From CAZTWC01 sp964617105 [NCBI: uncultured Myxococcia bacterium] (GTDB taxonomy: Bacteria > CAZTWC01): a DNA stretch of 9,928 nt. Positions within the stretch are counted from its first letter, which is position 1. Every line of letters begins with the position of its first letter. The position numbers and the translations under genes are program-made. Location: NCBI GenBank assembly GCA_964617105.1, contig CAZTWC010000126.1, positions 1-9,928 on the forward strand. Direction: 5' to 3'. This document shows positions 1-5,702 of this stretch, one piece after another. The notes under the pieces were generated by a model that was given only the letters and a program-made list of their open reading frames with translations, ran no database searches and was not told the origin of the DNA.

Positions 1-55
1 CAGATATTTCGACCGCCCCGCAGAAGCAGCTCCCGGTGTAGGTTTTTTCGCTCAT
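1..55 (-). CDS. GFA (glutathione-dependent formaldehyde-activating enzyme-like) / CENP-V family protein, N-terminal fragment
   Basis: Only the first 18 codons are inside the window; the gene continues past position 1. The start reads MSEKTYTGSCFCGAVEIS. The GSCxCGAV motif with cysteines at residues 10 and 12 is the N-terminal zinc-binding signature of the GFA/CENP-V fold. The ATG (53-55) overlaps the TGA of the upstream membrane gene (ATGA). It has its own Shine-Dalgarno AAGGAG seven bases upstream, which fixes the start. The family binds zinc; many members are annotated as glutathione-dependent formaldehyde-activating enzymes, but few have proven activity, so the substrate is unknown. Family assignment is fairly sure despite the short fragment; function is not. 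Confidence 0.72.
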   Translation of the reverse strand, partial: MSEKTYTGSCFCGAVEIS

Positions 56-435
56 GCCGTGTCTCCTTGGGTGGGTGAGATATATTGTGGGAATAGGATA
101 GTGAGGTGAAAGAGGGAAGGCAATTGGCCAGCGGGAATGGAAAAAAGGAGACGGATATACCTCAAACCGGCAATTTCTAAAAAGGGGAGAAAAATAGCCA
201 GCCAAACCAGAGAGGTAAATAGCCCCAACCCTTTTGAACGAAAAAAATTAAGGCCACTGTACCCAATAGCGCCCAAACTGATACCCATAAACCATACCGT
301 AAAGATAAGCCCAATACAGATTTCATTACCCTGAAAGGAAACCAGAAATTCTCTTACCAGGTGCACCTGGGTAATGATGGCTATAAACCCCAGTCCAAAG
401 TAGAGTGGCAAAACCAAAGCAACTCGTTTATCCAC
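52..435 (-). CDS. Truncated spermidine-synthase-like integral membrane protein (N-terminal remnant)
   Basis: 127 residues from a GTG start (435-433), preceded by AAGGAT at about eight bases, ending in TGA that overlaps the next ATG. Three hydrophobic segments are visible (about residues 7-24, 36-58 and 70-92). The stretch QVHLVREFLVSFQGNEICIG, then WFMGISLGA, then RLLFSIPAGQLPSL resembles the N-terminus of the large fused membrane/spermidine-synthase proteins common in deltaproteobacteria. Those proteins normally continue for several hundred residues, with more membrane segments and a methyltransferase-like domain. Here the similarity stops near residue 116 and about 11 unrelated residues (QYISPTQGDTA) lead to the stop, so this is probably a deletion remnant joined to the GFA gene. 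It could instead be a small free-standing membrane protein. It keeps a good start, ribosome site and promoter, so it may still be translated and couple translation to the GFA gene. Confidence 0.6.
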   Translation of the reverse strand: MDKRVALVLPLYFGLGFIAIITQVHLVREFLVSFQGNEICIGLIFTVWFMGISLGAIGYSGLNFFRSKGLGLFTSLVWLAIFLPFLEIAGLRYIRLLFSIPAGQLPSLFHLTILFPQYISPTQGDTA

Positions 436-476
436 TACAGAAATCCTTTATATCTGATGGTCTTATGGTTTTGGGT

Positions 477-503
477 TTGACAAAAATTCCATTTTATTAT
501 ACA
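477..503 (+). promoter_or_regulatory. Possible promoter for the receiver/coiled-coil gene
   Basis: A perfect TTGACA (477-482) is followed after 15 bases by TATACA (498-503). The -10 box and spacing are both sub-optimal. TATACT at 513-518 and again at 574-579 are alternative -10 boxes without good -35 partners. The candidate overlaps the minus-strand promoter. Confidence 0.25.
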
Positions 504-524
504 TAGTTAGTGTATACTTATAAA
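496..524 (-). promoter_or_regulatory. Sigma-70-type promoter for the minus-strand membrane/GFA genes
   Basis: On the minus strand a perfect TATAAT (501-496) lies 17 bases after TTTATA (524-519; 4 of 6 matches to TTGACA). Transcription would begin near 489, giving a leader of about 54 bases to the GTG at 435. The boxes and spacing are read from the sequence; activity is inferred. Confidence 0.45.
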
Positions 525-528
525 CTGT

Positions 529-541
529 AACCATCATGGTT
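529..541. promoter_or_regulatory. 13-bp palindrome, possible operator between divergent genes
   Basis: AACCAT-C-ATGGTT is a perfect 6+1+6 inverted repeat. It lies just upstream of the minus-strand -35 box and just downstream of the candidate plus-strand promoter, where one regulator could affect both directions. No regulator gene is next to it. Confidence 0.25.
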
Positions 542-620
542 TTGGTCCTTGCGCCAACTTCCAGTTTCTAGGTTATACTTAACAATGCAAATTTCCAATC
601 TATTTTTCTAGGGGATAATC

Positions 621-1901
621 ATGAGCGGCAAAATAGTTATTATTGAAAGTGACGCAAAGTTGAATTCTTCCTTACAGGATGAGTTAGTTGAGCGGGATTT
701 TGAGGTGGAAATATTTACTGATGGTAAAAAAGCCATGGCTGGCACCAAAAAAGGTGGTATGGACTTGGTGCTGTTAAGTATGGATATCGGAGGACTAAAC
801 CCCTTCTCCTTGAGTAATAGTTTTAAACGAAATCCAAAACTTAAAGATAAACCGGTCATTTTAATGGCCTCCAAAAATGTCCCCAACATGGTAAAAAAAG
901 CCAATGCGCAAGGGATGATTACTAAACCTTTTGATATGGATGTTTTAATTGCTGAACTCAATCAGTTTATCCAGGTGGGTGATGCTGGGGTCCAGGTTAT
1001 TGAGGAGGAGGAAGAGGGAGAGGGGATAGAATTAACTGAAAACGATGCCGAAGTGATAATTCTTGACGGAGATGAGGATGCTCAAGAAAGCGGTATAGAT
1101 GTCTCTGACTATAGAGATACAGAGGAAGATGGGGTGCCTGAAGAAGAAGATTTGGACGAGGAAGAGGAGATTTCCCTGGAAAATTCAGAAATTGTTGCTC
1201 AGAATCAGGATTTGAAAAGAAAAATTCGTTCTACCAACGTGGAATTGGATGAGTTTAAAAATTCTTTGAAGATAGCCAATATGGAGCGGGAAGATTTAAG
1301 GGAGCAATTGTCAGGGATAACCATTGAGCGGGATGAATTAAAGACCGCACTGACCACTACCAGCAAAGAGCGGGAGGGATTGCGGCAATCTGGGAGATCA
1401 GCCAGAATGGAGTTGGAGGAGTTAAAAACCTCCGCAAAATCGGTAAAGATTGAAAAAGAAGATTTAAAACAATCTCTTAGCGAAAGTAATCAGACTAAAG
1501 ATAGTCTATTAAAAAAGAAAAATAGTTTGAGTAAAAAATTGTCCGTCATAGAAGAGAAATTACAAGAGATCCAAACTAAAAGCCACCAGGAGGAAAAGAT
1601 CCTTTCTAACCAGGTAAAAGAACTGGAACACAAATTGGGCATTGAGCGGGAAAGATTGAAGCAGACCGACGAGTTATACCAAACTGAACTGGATTCAATT
1701 GAAGATAAAAACAAAAAGAATTTAGTTGAGAGAGACAATACCATTAATAACTTAACAGACTCATTGGATAAAGCCCAGGATGAGAGAAAAGAATTTGAGG
1801 AGAAATATCAACAATCTAAGGACAGTCTAAAAAAATACGAGAAAACCCTTGTCCGGGCCAGCGGTCTTACTGAAGATTTGGCTTCAATTCTAAAAATTTA
1901 A
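621..1901 (+). CDS. FrzS/AglZ-like protein: degenerate receiver domain, acidic linker, long coiled coil
   Basis: 426 residues; ATG six bases after AGGGG. Residues 1-118 form a CheY-like receiver: IVIIESD at the first strand (E9, D11), D55 near the end of strand 3, A83 where the conserved Thr/Ser should be, and K102-P103 at strand 5. The second acidic residue is Ser (ESD rather than DDD) and the Thr/Ser is lost, so phosphorylation is doubtful. Residues about 127-188 are very acidic. Residues about 190-410 are strongly charged heptad-type coiled coil including seven 14-residue repeats. A receiver followed by an extended coiled coil is the plan of the Myxococcus motility and polarity proteins FrzS and AglZ, and the IxxESD opening recalls FrzS as I remember it. 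The likely role, by inference, is a phosphorylation-independent polar or scaffold protein. No frz, agl or kinase gene lies nearby. A generic response regulator with a structural tail is the alternative. Confidence 0.7.
   Translation: MSGKIVIIESDAKLNSSLQDELVERDFEVEIFTDGKKAMAGTKKGGMDLVLLSMDIGGLNPFSLSNSFKRNPKLKDKPVILMASKNVPNMVKKANAQGMITKPFDMDVLIAELNQFIQVGDAGVQVIEEEEEGEGIELTENDAEVIILDGDEDAQESGIDVSDYRDTEEDGVPEEEDLDEEEEISLENSEIVAQNQDLKRKIRSTNVELDEFKNSLKIANMEREDLREQLSGITIERDELKTALTTTSKEREGLRQSGRSARMELEELKTSAKSVKIEKEDLKQSLSESNQTKDSLLKKKNSLSKKLSVIEEKLQEIQTKSHQEEKILSNQVKELEHKLGIERERLKQTDELYQTELDSIEDKNKKNLVERDNTINNLTDSLDKAQDERKEFEEKYQQSKDSLKKYEKTLVRASGLTEDLASILKI
1242..1535 (+). repeat. Seven tandem 14-residue (42-bp) coiled-coil repeats within the FrzS/AglZ-like gene
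   Basis: Residues 208-305 divide into 14-residue units with no gaps. Units begin ELDEFK, EREDLR, ERDELK, EREGLR, ELEELK, EKEDLK and TKDSLL (the last is weak). The shared pattern is E-x-[DE]-x-L-[KR] at the front and polar residues behind, that is, two heptads per unit. The codons have diverged but GAGCGGGA recurs at several unit starts, so the units look like old duplications. Confidence 0.75.
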
Positions 1902-1913
1902 GAGAAAATTTTT
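1892..1913 (+). terminator. Weak AT-only hairpin at the end of the receiver/coiled-coil gene
   Basis: AAAAATTT (1892-1899) pairs perfectly with AAATTTTT (1906-1913) across a six-base loop, followed by one more T. It overlaps the stop codon and has no G-C pairs, so it is a poor intrinsic terminator at best. Confidence 0.2.
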
Positions 1914-2016
1914 TGTGTCCAAAACTACTTTTAGAGGTGTCATTCTTAATAACTACAAAATTCATAATTTCTAGACTATTAACTCGCAATTCATGATTTT
2001 CTTAGAGGGGGATAAA

Positions 2017-2694
2017 ATGAACTTGCCAAAGAGAGTATTTTTCTGTTCTTTCTTTATTCTACTAATAACAACTTGGCTTCCTGCCTATACCCATGCTACC
2101 ACAGCGATTTTTCTTTCCAACCAGGAGTTGGCCCAAAATGCCGATTTTATTGTACGGGGACTGGTAAAGTCACAGCGTATTTATTGGGGAGATGGGCACA
2201 AAACCGTGTACACCGACAGCAAGGTTGAAGTGAAAGAGTATATCAAGCCGATAGGATCGGATCAGAAACCGCAAAAAGAGATACTGATAAACCAGATTGG
2301 CGGTAAAGTCGGTGATATAATTTATAATGTATTAGGAGATGCAAAATTAAAACCAGGGGAAGAGGTTATCCTGTTTCTTAAAAAGGACCAGGAAAAATCC
2401 CGATTTTATTTGCTGGCTCTCTGCCAGGCAAAATTTACCGTGATTAGAAAAGAGGGGGCGTCTCCGGTGATATTCAGAAAATTGGAGGAGTTGACCCTGG
2501 CTAAAATGGTAAAGGGTAAAGTCCAAATACTTCAGCACTCTTTGCACCGGGTCAAACACCAAGAATTAAAACCCACCATCAGACCTTTGGCCGACTTTGT
2601 TAAGGAGATTAATTCCTATTTGCTAACCCAACCAAAACTACAAAAGGTAAAACTCAAGACCTTGAAAGATCGAATTATTCAGATTAAACCATAA
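2017..2694 (+). CDS. Secreted protein of unknown function, partner of the downstream matrixin
   Basis: 225 residues from the ATG at 2017, chosen because GAGGGGG sits about five bases upstream; the ATG at 1993 in the same frame adds eight residues in front of the signal peptide and has no ribosome site. Residues 1-27 are a clear signal peptide (MNLPKR, hydrophobic FFILLITTWL, cleavage after THA). The mature part begins with LSNQELAQNADFIVRGLV, then a strand-rich body with GGKVGD, a LKPGEEVILFLKK motif (about 108-120) and LALCQAKFTV. I recognise this pattern from uncharacterised exported proteins of Myxococcota and relatives, where a similar gene often sits beside a matrixin gene; that neighbourhood is recollection, not a search. 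The matrixin starts 54 bases downstream on the same strand, so the two are probably co-transcribed. A role as processing partner, inhibitor or chaperone of the protease is conjecture. Confidence 0.65.
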   Translation: MNLPKRVFFCSFFILLITTWLPAYTHATTAIFLSNQELAQNADFIVRGLVKSQRIYWGDGHKTVYTDSKVEVKEYIKPIGSDQKPQKEILINQIGGKVGDIIYNVLGDAKLKPGEEVILFLKKDQEKSRFYLLALCQAKFTVIRKEGASPVIFRKLEELTLAKMVKGKVQILQHSLHRVKHQELKPTIRPLADFVKEINSYLLTQPKLQKVKLKTLKDRIIQIKP

Positions 2695-2736
2695 GCGATT
2701 GACTCCGATTCAAGTCGGGTGACCATTGTTTTTCCC

Positions 2737-2744
2737 GGGGGGGG
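2737..2744 (+). promoter_or_regulatory. G8 tract acting as the ribosome binding site of the matrixin gene
   Basis: Eight consecutive G (preceded by CCC) lie four bases before the ATG at 2749, in place of a normal Shine-Dalgarno sequence. A GTG at 2719 is in the same frame, so a slippage event would change both the spacing to the ATG and the frame of any upstream initiation. Confidence 0.4.
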
Positions 2745-2748
2745 AATT

Positions 2749-5352
2749 ATGCACAGGACAATATCCATATCTTTTTATCTTATAGTCTTTTTTGTGTCAT
2801 CTTTTGCTTTCGCCTATCAAACAATTAAATCTAATAGCGGCAAGGATGCCTATTGGCCGGCTGGACGCCAGGAAATTCCGGTCCCATACTATATTAACGA
2901 TAAAGGCTGTAAAGACATCAGCGATGGTTCAGATTTCAAGGCTATCCAAGACTCTTTTCAAACCTGGGAGGATGTAAATTGTTCTACTATCACTTTTGAT
3001 TACAAAGGAAAAAACGCCAGTGTATATGCTGGTATCAATAACGGGACAAATTTGATGATCTGGCCGGATAGTTGGCCCGGCCAATTTGGAAATAACGCCA
3101 TTGGCGTTACCACCCCGATTACTGGCGCGAGTGGACAGATCTATGATGCTGATATTCAGTTCAACCAGAACTACTTTTGCTGGTCTACCACTAGCAACTG
3201 GAACAATTGTGGTTGGGGCCGCAGTCCGGTGGATGTGGCTAATATCGCTACTCATGAAATCGGCCATTTTTTAGGGTTGGCACACAGTAAATATTCTGAT
3301 GCTACCATGTACTATTCCTCTGCAAACCGGGAAACTAATCGCCGCAGTTTGAGCCCGGATGATATTAAAGGCATATGCTATATCTATCCAGTCCAGGCTG
3401 GTCAGGGCGGCGGTTTTGGATCTCCCTGTAGTGCTGACAGTGACTGTACAGATGGAGTTTGCACCACCAATGGCAGCGGCAAGTTTTGCTCGAAAAAATG
3501 TAGCACAGCCACCGATTGCCCCTCTGGATACCAGTGCACAAACAGTGTTTGCGCCAGTGGCGACGGTGGTGGAACCACAACGGGTGAAGCCGGGGTTGGT
3601 GAGGCGTGTGGCCACACCAGTAGCGGTATGATGAATTGTAAATCAGGTCTCCTCTGTCTTGCCGACAGTAGCGGTAGCCAGCAGGGCAAATGTTTTGAGA
3701 CCTGCCAGCCAGATAATAACAACCCTCAGTCCAGTTGTCCCTCTGGCAAAATTTGTCAGCCAGTGGGAAATCCCAAGACCAATGCTCCAACTGGTGGCGC
3801 TTGTATAGACCAGAGTAATATACCCAGTGGAACCAACGATGAAGGGGCGGCCTGCGGCCAGGCCGAGGGCGATTGCAAGCAAGGATTGTTGTGTATAGTA
3901 ACTTCCCAGGGAGATCAGAGCGGCACCTGCCGGCAACAGTGTGATCCGCAGAATTCTCAGTGTAAATCGGGTTACAGTTGCGCGGGTCTCCAGGGCGGTG
4001 GCGGTGTTTGTATGCCAGCCGGCGCCGCTGGCGGCGCCGGCAGTAATGAGGAAGGCGCAGTCTGCAGTCAGTCCGCAGGCACCTGTAAAGAAGGCTTGAT
4101 ATGTATCGTTACCTCTGAGGGAGATCAGAGCGGCATTTGCCGGAAAAAGTGTGATCCGCAAAATCCTCAGTGTAGTAGCGACTATACCTGTGCTGAGTTG
4201 CAGGGTGGAGCAGGTGGTGTTTGTATTCCTACCGCAGGGTCTGCCATTGGCAGTGGTGGCGGTGCCTCAGGTGGAGGTTCCAGTGGTGAGGGGCAAATGT
4301 GTGATCAGAAAACTGGTTGCTCTAGCGGTCTGGTTTGTCTCGCTGATTCGGCAGGAGCCCAAAGTGGTAAGTGCCGAAAAGAGTGCAATCCCCAATCTCC
4401 AACCGCCTGTAGCCAGGAACAGGCCTGTATTCCAACCGATACGTCCGGGACCAAGGGTGTTTGCATGCCAGGTGTGGGTGAAGGGCAAACCTGTGACAAC
4501 AAGAGTAGTTTCTGTTCCGGCTCCATGATTTGTCTTTCCGCCCAGCAGGGCGAGGCGGGTAAATGCTTTAGAACCTGTAAAACTGACACTGATTGTGGTC
4601 AAGGTTACACTTGCTTTAATACCGGTAGTGTTTCGGTTTGTAAAGCGGTAGCAGGAGGCGGAAGCACCGGCGGCGAAGGAGCAGATGGTAGCGGTATTGG
4701 CAAACAGTGTAAAGATGGCCGGGATTGTGGAGATTTGATTTGCATGGGTGGTACCAGTAAAATTTGCACCAAAACCTGTAATTTAAATAGTTCCGAAGAC
4801 TGTCCGGAAAACCATGTCTGCCTAAAGACCAGCACCTCTTCCAATGGTTTTTGTTGGCCAAAAGACAAAAGCGGCGCACCCAAACCCTTTGGATCTTCCT
4901 GTAGTGACAGTTCGGGGTGTCTATCCGGCTATTGCGTTGGAGGTTATTGCTCTGACACCTGCGCCACTGACAGTGAATGCCCCATTGGTTTTAAAAAATG
5001 TTCAGACAGCGGCGATGGCACCAAGGTCTGTACCATTTTTGGAGAGGGAAAAAAGGCTTTTGGCTCCACCTGTTCCACTGACGGAGATTGCCAGAGCGCC
5101 TATTGCACAGAGGGGTTGTGTGTTGAAATTTGCGACGCCAATATCAACTGCCCCTCTGGTTATACCTGTGATTCCACTGCCAAGACTTGCATGGCCCAGT
5201 TATCTTGGTCTTCTACCAAAGATAATGGCTGCTCTTGTACCCTGATGGATCTAAATAGAACCTCCTCTGGCAGCAATTTTAACATCGTGTTTTTCTTAAT
5301 ACTAATAGCAACCTCCTTGTGGGGCTTTAGAATGCGAATACATCTCGGCTAA
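2749..5352 (+). CDS. Secreted matrixin (M10-type) metalloprotease with nine Cys-rich repeats and MYXO-CTERM-like anchor
   Basis: 867 residues from the ATG at 2749. An in-frame GTG at 2719 would bury the signal peptide behind ten extra residues. Residues 1-22 are a signal peptide (cleavage after AFA). Residues about 23-215 are a zincin domain with HEIGHFLGLAH (zinc ligands H169, H173, H179; catalytic E170) and a Met-turn ATMYYS (M187), all intact. Residues 227-814 hold nine disulfide-type repeats with a C-x5-6-C-x4-5-C and CxxxC(x)nC character, separated by Gly/Ser-rich linkers; units 3 and 4 are nearly identical. The last 41 residues have G-C828-S-C830, a hydrophobic span (F844-F860) and RMR, the layout of MYXO-CTERM sorting tails, which are thought to be cleaved and lipid-anchored at the Cys by a myxosortase. 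Inferred role: cell-surface protease with a long Cys-rich stalk or adhesive region. The substrate is unknown and no sorting enzyme is in the window. Confidence 0.85.
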   Translation: MHRTISISFYLIVFFVSSFAFAYQTIKSNSGKDAYWPAGRQEIPVPYYINDKGCKDISDGSDFKAIQDSFQTWEDVNCSTITFDYKGKNASVYAGINNGTNLMIWPDSWPGQFGNNAIGVTTPITGASGQIYDADIQFNQNYFCWSTTSNWNNCGWGRSPVDVANIATHEIGHFLGLAHSKYSDATMYYSSANRETNRRSLSPDDIKGICYIYPVQAGQGGGFGSPCSADSDCTDGVCTTNGSGKFCSKKCSTATDCPSGYQCTNSVCASGDGGGTTTGEAGVGEACGHTSSGMMNCKSGLLCLADSSGSQQGKCFETCQPDNNNPQSSCPSGKICQPVGNPKTNAPTGGACIDQSNIPSGTNDEGAACGQAEGDCKQGLLCIVTSQGDQSGTCRQQCDPQNSQCKSGYSCAGLQGGGGVCMPAGAAGGAGSNEEGAVCSQSAGTCKEGLICIVTSEGDQSGICRKKCDPQNPQCSSDYTCAELQGGAGGVCIPTAGSAIGSGGGASGGGSSGEGQMCDQKTGCSSGLVCLADSAGAQSGKCRKECNPQSPTACSQEQACIPTDTSGTKGVCMPGVGEGQTCDNKSSFCSGSMICLSAQQGEAGKCFRTCKTDTDCGQGYTCFNTGSVSVCKAVAGGGSTGGEGADGSGIGKQCKDGRDCGDLICMGGTSKICTKTCNLNSSEDCPENHVCLKTSTSSNGFCWPKDKSGAPKPFGSSCSDSSGCLSGYCVGGYCSDTCATDSECPIGFKKCSDSGDGTKVCTIFGEGKKAFGSTCSTDGDCQSAYCTEGLCVEICDANINCPSGYTCDSTAKTCMAQLSWSSTKDNGCSCTLMDLNRTSSGSNFNIVFFLILIATSLWGFRMRIHLG
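3841..4230 (+). repeat. Near-identical 210-bp tandem duplication in the matrixin stalk (Cys-rich units 3 and 4)
   Basis: Bases from 3841 and from 4051 align without gaps for about 170 bases at a period of 210 (70 residues). The core GGGAGATCAGAGCGGCA then TGCCGG and GTGTGATCCGCA is shared. Both units encode EGAxC, CIVTSxGDQSG, CDPQN and GVC. They are much closer to each other than to the other seven units, so this is a recent duplication. Confidence 0.8.
4018..4041. repeat. Perfect 11+2+11 all-GC inverted repeat in a linker of the matrixin gene
   Basis: GCCGGCGCCGC (4018-4028), TG, then GCGGCGCCGGC (4031-4041), a perfect inverted repeat of 22 G/C bases. It encodes the Ala/Gly linker between Cys-rich units 3 and 4, inside the 210-bp duplicated unit but with no equivalent in the second copy. 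Confidence 0.75.
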
Positions 5353-5378
5353 CGTTGTGTTGCCGGCAGCAAAATCCT

Positions 5379-5406
5379 CCTTCCCACGGGGATGACCTTC
5401 GGCCTC
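5379..5406 (+). repeat. Dispersed 28-bp repeat, copy 1
   Basis: The core TTCCCACGGGGATGACCTTC (5381-5400) plus flanks matches the minus strand of 9894-9921 at 24 of 28 positions by hand count. Both copies lie in intergenic DNA on opposite strands of the window. Confidence 0.6.
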
Positions 5407-5450
5407 GACGTAGACAAACCTACGACTGCTTGTTCAGAACCCCAAGAGTA

Positions 5451-5470
5451 GTCAATAGTTGTCAATAGTT
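5451..5470 (+). repeat. Two tandem copies of GTCAATAGTT
   Basis: Positions 5451-5460 and 5461-5470 are identical and directly adjacent. No function is evident; a simple slippage duplication is likely. Confidence 0.7.
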
Positions 5471-5612
5471 GCTTCACCCCATCCAATGGCGATTTACCAA
5501 CCAGGCGCTCATCTCCGGGTAGTCACTGTCTCTTTGCGCCGGCCTCCATGGGTACCCGGTTGACTTCAAGGTTGAAATTTGCCACAAGTCGAAATCCTCT
5601 GCTCTATTTTTT

Positions 5613-5632
5613 CTCTTGTAACCTCTTGTAAT
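5613..5632 (+). repeat. Two tandem copies of CTCTTGTAAY
   Basis: CTCTTGTAAC (5613-5622) is followed directly by CTCTTGTAAT (5623-5632). It lies just upstream of the A/T-rich stretch in front of the flagellin-like gene's promoter. Confidence 0.65.
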
Positions 5633-5674
5633 CACATCAAATTTAAATTATTTTCATTTTTATTAAAAAAAAAT

Positions 5675-5702
5675 TAAAGTTTTAGTTAAAAATGCCCGAT
5701 GT
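5675..5702 (+). promoter_or_regulatory. Sigma-28 (FliA/SigD)-type promoter of the flagellin-like gene
   Basis: TAAAGTTT (5675-5682) matches the full -35 consensus of the flagellar sigma factor. After TAAA there are 16 bases, then CCCGATGT (5695-5702) against consensus GCCGATAA or GCCGATAT, keeping the CCGAT core. A 14-16 base spacer is accepted by SigD-type factors. Transcription would begin around 5709-5712, leaving a leader of about 45 bases to the ATG at 5754. Late flagellar genes, flagellins above all, are the usual targets of this sigma factor, so the promoter fits its gene. Confidence 0.6.

Noticed and set aside
621-980. Ordinary phosphorylated response regulator
   Set aside because: The acidic triad is altered (ESD) and the conserved Thr/Ser is Ala, and the output is a coiled coil rather than a DNA-binding or enzymatic domain.
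1993-2016. Upstream ATG as start of the secreted-partner gene
   Set aside because: It has no ribosome site and would place MIFLEGDK before the signal peptide; the ATG at 2017 has GAGGGGG at good spacing.
2719-2748. GTG at 2719 as start of the matrixin gene
   Set aside because: It lies inside a small hairpin and adds ten residues before a normal signal peptide; the ATG at 2749 has a G-rich ribosome site.
3061-3109. Inverted repeats TGGCCGG...CCGGCCA and TAACGCC-ATT-GGCGTTA
   Set aside because: Short, inside conserved coding sequence of the protease domain and without other support; likely chance.
2929-4883. Several antisense or alternate-frame open frames of 60-172 codons over the matrixin gene
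   Set aside because: They follow from the low-stop, Gly/Cys-rich coding sequence; their translations have no domain logic, and the plus-strand frame has an intact signal peptide, HExxHxxGxxH and Cys repeats.
3427-5190. CRISPR-like or satellite array
   Set aside because: The repetition is at protein level (Cys-rich units of about 50-70 residues in one frame), without short identical repeats and unique spacers.
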